Of a stretch of DNA of 8,938 nt, positions 6,657 to 8,938 are shown piece after piece. Source of the stretch: J088 sp003695505 [NCBI: Candidatus Dadabacteria bacterium] (GTDB taxonomy: Bacteria; J088). Below the pieces are notes generated by a model. It worked only from the letters and a program-made list of their open reading frames with translations, did no database searches and was not told where the DNA came from. Numbering within the stretch: position 1 is the stretch's first letter; each line of letters begins with the position of its first letter. The stretch spans positions 1-8,938 of the forward strand of contig RFIY01000395.1 in NCBI GenBank assembly GCA_003695505.1. The letters are read 5' to 3'. Made by a program: the position numbers and the translations under genes.

Positions 6657-8126
6657 TCAGGCCGCTGCTGCCGCAACGTGCTCCGCGAAGGCGGCAATCG
6701 CCAGCGACGGTGGTGTACCTGGTGCCGCCGGAAAGATCGAGCCGTCCGCGACGAACAGCCCCGGATGGCCGTAGACCTCGCCTGAAGCATTGACGACCCC
6801 GGAATTGGGCGCATCCGAAACGGTACAGCCACCCATCAGATGCACGGTCGCCCGCGACGCGCCACGGCTGCGCATCGACGGCACGTTGATCCAGCGCAGT
6901 CTTGACCTGGCTGCGTGTGCGAACTCCTGCATGCGCGCTTCAATGGCACTGTAGAGTTCTCCGGCGTCGGATCGCTGGTAAGCGATCGTCAAACCGCCGC
7001 CGCGCCACACCGCCCGCCCCGGCAAACCGTCATCACCCATGCCAAGCAGCAATGAGAAGCGTTCAAGCAGCCCACGGCTGATGCGGCCAGACCGCGGCCA
7101 GGGGATCACCCCTTCGGCGATCAGATAGCGATCATCGGTGCGAGGGAAAATGCCACCGATCGACGGCCCCGGCGCGTCATCCTGCACCGGAGCGGTGGAG
7201 AGCAGGCCGAGCACGTCCCCGTTCGCGCCAACGCGGCGACCGAGCTGGGCGGGCAGACGGGACAGGTCGCCGCGCTCACGCGCGCGCAGCAGCAGGCGCA
7301 TCGTGTTGAGGGCGCCGGCGCAAACAAAGACGCGGCGCGCTCGCCAAATGCGCTGACGCCCCGTCTGCTGGTCCCGGGCCGTGACTTCGTAACCGCCGTC
7401 CACGGATCGGATGGCACGGACGTCGATCAATGCTTCGACCACCGCGCCGGCCTGCAGGGCCATCTGGATATAGGTCAGGTCGAGCGTTGTTTTTGCCCCG
7501 TAGGTGCAGCCAATGATGCACTCGCCACAACCCTCGCATGGCTGTTGCACGACGCCGGCCGCATTGACGACATCTCGTGCGGCATCCGGACCGATCAGCG
7601 CCAGATCCGGCCGTTCGAACCGGTCGTTCCAATGCCGCCAGCGCGGCAAGGCATCCGGCCACGGTTGCGGGCGCAGGACAGCACGAACACGGGCAAACAG
7701 ATCCTTCCAGTACGCCCGATCCTGTAAGACACCGGGGAATGCATCGAAAAAGGCATCCCGCGGTTCAACGAGCATGTTCGTATAGACGTGCGATCCACCG
7801 CCAACGCCACTGCCGCAAAACACGGCCAGGTGCGGCGACCGGTGTACATCGAACAGACCGTCCGCATGGACCAGGCGATGGGCGCCGAGACCGGTACGGG
7901 CGCGCCATTCGATGCTGCGCAGCAGCCGCGCGGCCTGACGCCCGCGTGGGAACGCGCGCTGCCGCTCGGCCGCACCCGACTGTGATCCGACAGTATCCGT
8001 CCGCCACCAGGGACCACGCTCGAGGACGACCACCTGACGCCCCGCCTGCGCCAGCCGCGCCGCGATGACGCTGCCGGCGAAACCGGAACCGATGACGAGA
8101 TCTTCGACGGTCTGTACGAACCCCAC
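6657..8126 (-). CDS. GMC-family FAD-dependent oxidoreductase, cholesterol oxidase-like
   Basis: The 489-residue protein has the N-terminal FAD-binding beta-alpha-beta fold: GSGFAGS (13-19) and the ribose-binding acid Glu36 in VVVLERG. FCGSGVGGGSHVYTNML matches the second GMC signature. CEGCGECIIGC (Cys197, 200, 203, 207) followed by GAKTTLDLTY is typical of ChoD-type bacterial cholesterol oxidases. LLLGMGDDGLPGR and VHLMGGC (His429, the likely catalytic His) also fit that group. The FAD-closing block VADGSIFPAAPGTPPSLAIAAFAEH is present, but the position usually held by the catalytic Asn (NP) is Pro472. The length is short for ChoD proteins, which are usually above 500. The family oxidises alcohols such as 3-beta-hydroxysteroids; the true substrate is not known. 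The start is GTG with a weak AGGA upstream, 2 bases after the stop of the upstream reading frame, so it probably depends on upstream transcription and coupling. Confidence 0.88.
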   Translation of the reverse strand: MGFVQTVEDLVIGSGFAGSVIAARLAQAGRQVVVLERGPWWRTDTVGSQSGAAERQRAFPRGRQAARLLRSIEWRARTGLGAHRLVHADGLFDVHRSPHLAVFCGSGVGGGSHVYTNMLVEPRDAFFDAFPGVLQDRAYWKDLFARVRAVLRPQPWPDALPRWRHWNDRFERPDLALIGPDAARDVVNAAGVVQQPCEGCGECIIGCTYGAKTTLDLTYIQMALQAGAVVEALIDVRAIRSVDGGYEVTARDQQTGRQRIWRARRVFVCAGALNTMRLLLRARERGDLSRLPAQLGRRVGANGDVLGLLSTAPVQDDAPGPSIGGIFPRTDDRYLIAEGVIPWPRSGRISRGLLERFSLLLGMGDDGLPGRAVWRGGGLTIAYQRSDAGELYSAIEARMQEFAHAARSRLRWINVPSMRSRGASRATVHLMGGCTVSDAPNSGVVNASGEVYGHPGLFVADGSIFPAAPGTPPSLAIAAFAEHVAAAAA

Positions 8127-8128
8127 GA

Positions 8129-8628
8129 TCAGTCCTGCGGAAAAAACGGCATGCCATACACACTACCGCGTTGTCGCAGCGCACGCTGCCGCGCCTGGAT
8201 CAGCGCGATACGACACCCGCGTCGCGCTGCGCATTCAGGATCAGGCGCAATTCATCTCGGCTGGCGGCCGTCGAACGCATTTGCCCGAGTGCGGGGATCG
8301 CAGCCGCATTGCCGAGCAGGCGCTGCCGGTCGAGTGCGCGTGCGACCGCAAGCCGCAACGACTGCGATCGTGATCGCGCCGTACGTCTGGCCAGTGTATT
8401 CGTCGCCGCCTCGCCGAGCATGGCGTCGCTGGCCAGCAATCCATCGGCGATCCGTTGCACACCACCATCGGCGAGCTGGTCGGCCATACCGATCAGACGT
8501 TCGATGTCGCTTTTCGTACCGATGCGTACCAGCGCGTCGACCGCTTCCCGCGCCAGCGGCGCCGGCTGGTCGGGCTGCACGAGTCGCTGCCGCAGTCTCG
8601 ATCCGCCGGTAGACGCAAGCAATGCGCG
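8129..8628 (-). pseudogene. HEAT-repeat-like gene, apparently truncated and frameshifted
   Basis: The main frame (8200-8628) reads as alternating amphipathic helices, for example PLAREAVDALVRIGTKSDIE and LGEAATNTLARRTA, a HEAT/Armadillo-like pattern with high-GC codon use. It lacks a good start: a TAG at 8629-8631 closes it upstream, leaving only TTG 8622 or internal GTG codons without ribosome binding sites. It stops at TGA 8200-8202, yet the -1 frame continues with an equally protein-like tail (ALIQARQRALRQRGSVYG, then MPFFPQD) that ends at TGA 8129-8131, 2 bases before the GMC start. Restoring one CG in the CGCG run near 8202-8209 would join both parts. Such a partner gene just ahead of the GMC enzyme was probably co-translated with it. 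An intact 140-residue protein with a TTG start, or a sequencing error, is possible. Function unknown. Confidence 0.5.
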
Positions 8629-8667
8629 CTACCGAACGTTTGGCGACACCGGGACGACGGAGGGCAA

Positions 8668-8938
8668 CTAACTACATTCCAATGGGAGGAAGACATTCGG
8701 AAACGTCTGAGGTGTACCGTCCACATATACCGTGACAGGCCTTGTATGATTCTGCCATGTATGGCAGTCGGTCACCTCTCTGCCAAACTCCATTGCCGTC
8801 GACGTTGCAGTTTCAGTCAGCGGTTGTGGGAAGCGACATCCGGCTTCCCCCGTTTCGACCGTAACACTGGAGGCAGTATCCAGATACACACCAGATACGC
8901 GGACGCGATTCCAGACCCACCCCTGGTTTTGATAGGAA
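8668..8938 (-). CDS. unidentified protein, C-terminal fragment
   Basis: A minus-strand frame is open from the right edge to TAG 8668-8670, giving the last 89 residues. It looks beta-rich (NRVRVSGVYLDTASSVTVET, RPVTVYVDGTPQTF) with three cysteines and ends in LPLECS. Composition and codon use are visibly more AT-rich than in the HEAT and GMC genes beside it. No known family is recognised; an exported protein would fit the Cys and beta-strand content, but no signal is visible because the N-terminus is outside the window. No other frame here is open across the whole stretch, which is the main support. It ends just 37 bases before the TAG that bounds the truncated HEAT frame. Confidence 0.45.
   Translation of the reverse strand, partial: SYQNQGWVWNRVRVSGVYLDTASSVTVETGEAGCRFPQPLTETATSTAMEFGREVTDCHTWQNHTRPVTVYVDGTPQTFPNVFLPLECS

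Noticed and set aside
8752-8767. Perfect 6-bp hairpin CTGCCA-TGTA-TGGCAG
   Set aside because: Short, inside the probable right-edge coding frame, with no T run after it and no promoter near; likely chance.

Overview
The window comes from a GC-rich Gram-negative bacterium. A lipid- or steroid-metabolising gammaproteobacterium is the best guess, from protein content only: a steroid 5-alpha-reductase-type membrane protein, a cholesterol-oxidase-type GMC flavoprotein, two hotdog-fold acyl-CoA enzymes, and a very large exported beta-helix protein of the CSLREA/DUF11 kind. No rRNA, tRNA or CRISPR array is visible, so the species cannot be fixed.

Layout, left to right. The 5' part of a 3-oxo-5-alpha-steroid 4-dehydrogenase family gene (minus) runs off the left edge. 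The 464-base gap after it holds a small palindromic element, about 243 bases with its flanking direct repeats, that looks like a MITE; its right-hand 190 bases hold only a weak promoter candidate. A MaoC-type acyl dehydratase gene (plus) follows. It converges, 15 bases apart, on a two-gene minus-strand operon: a MarR-type regulator, then an overlapping DUF4442 hotdog protein. The operon has an extended -10 promoter with a perfect 14-bp palindrome beside it, a likely autoregulatory operator. Next comes a hairpin terminator, then a 1353-residue secreted protein (minus) covering almost half of the window. It has a signal peptide, a CSLREA head, about 22 Gly-Gly beta-helix rungs, two DUF11-like domains, an EF-hand-like loop, and an unusual C-terminal anchor of two helices ending in a lipobox-like Cys.

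Upstream of it, also on the minus strand, is a 489-residue GMC oxidoreductase. This is preceded by a HEAT-like gene that appears broken: its N-terminus is missing, and its C-terminus lies in another frame and ends 2 bases before the GMC start codon. At the right edge is the C-terminal part of an unidentified, more AT-rich gene (minus).

How they may work together is inference. The steroid reductase-like protein, GMC enzyme, dehydratase and DUF4442 protein would suit modification or breakdown of sterol-like or fatty acyl substrates, with the MarR protein controlling at least its own operon. The giant beta-helix protein has its own promoter and terminator and is probably a separate surface or envelope unit. 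The points most worth a second look are the MITE-like element, the beta-helix protein's C-terminal anchor, the broken HEAT gene, and the GMC active-site substitution.
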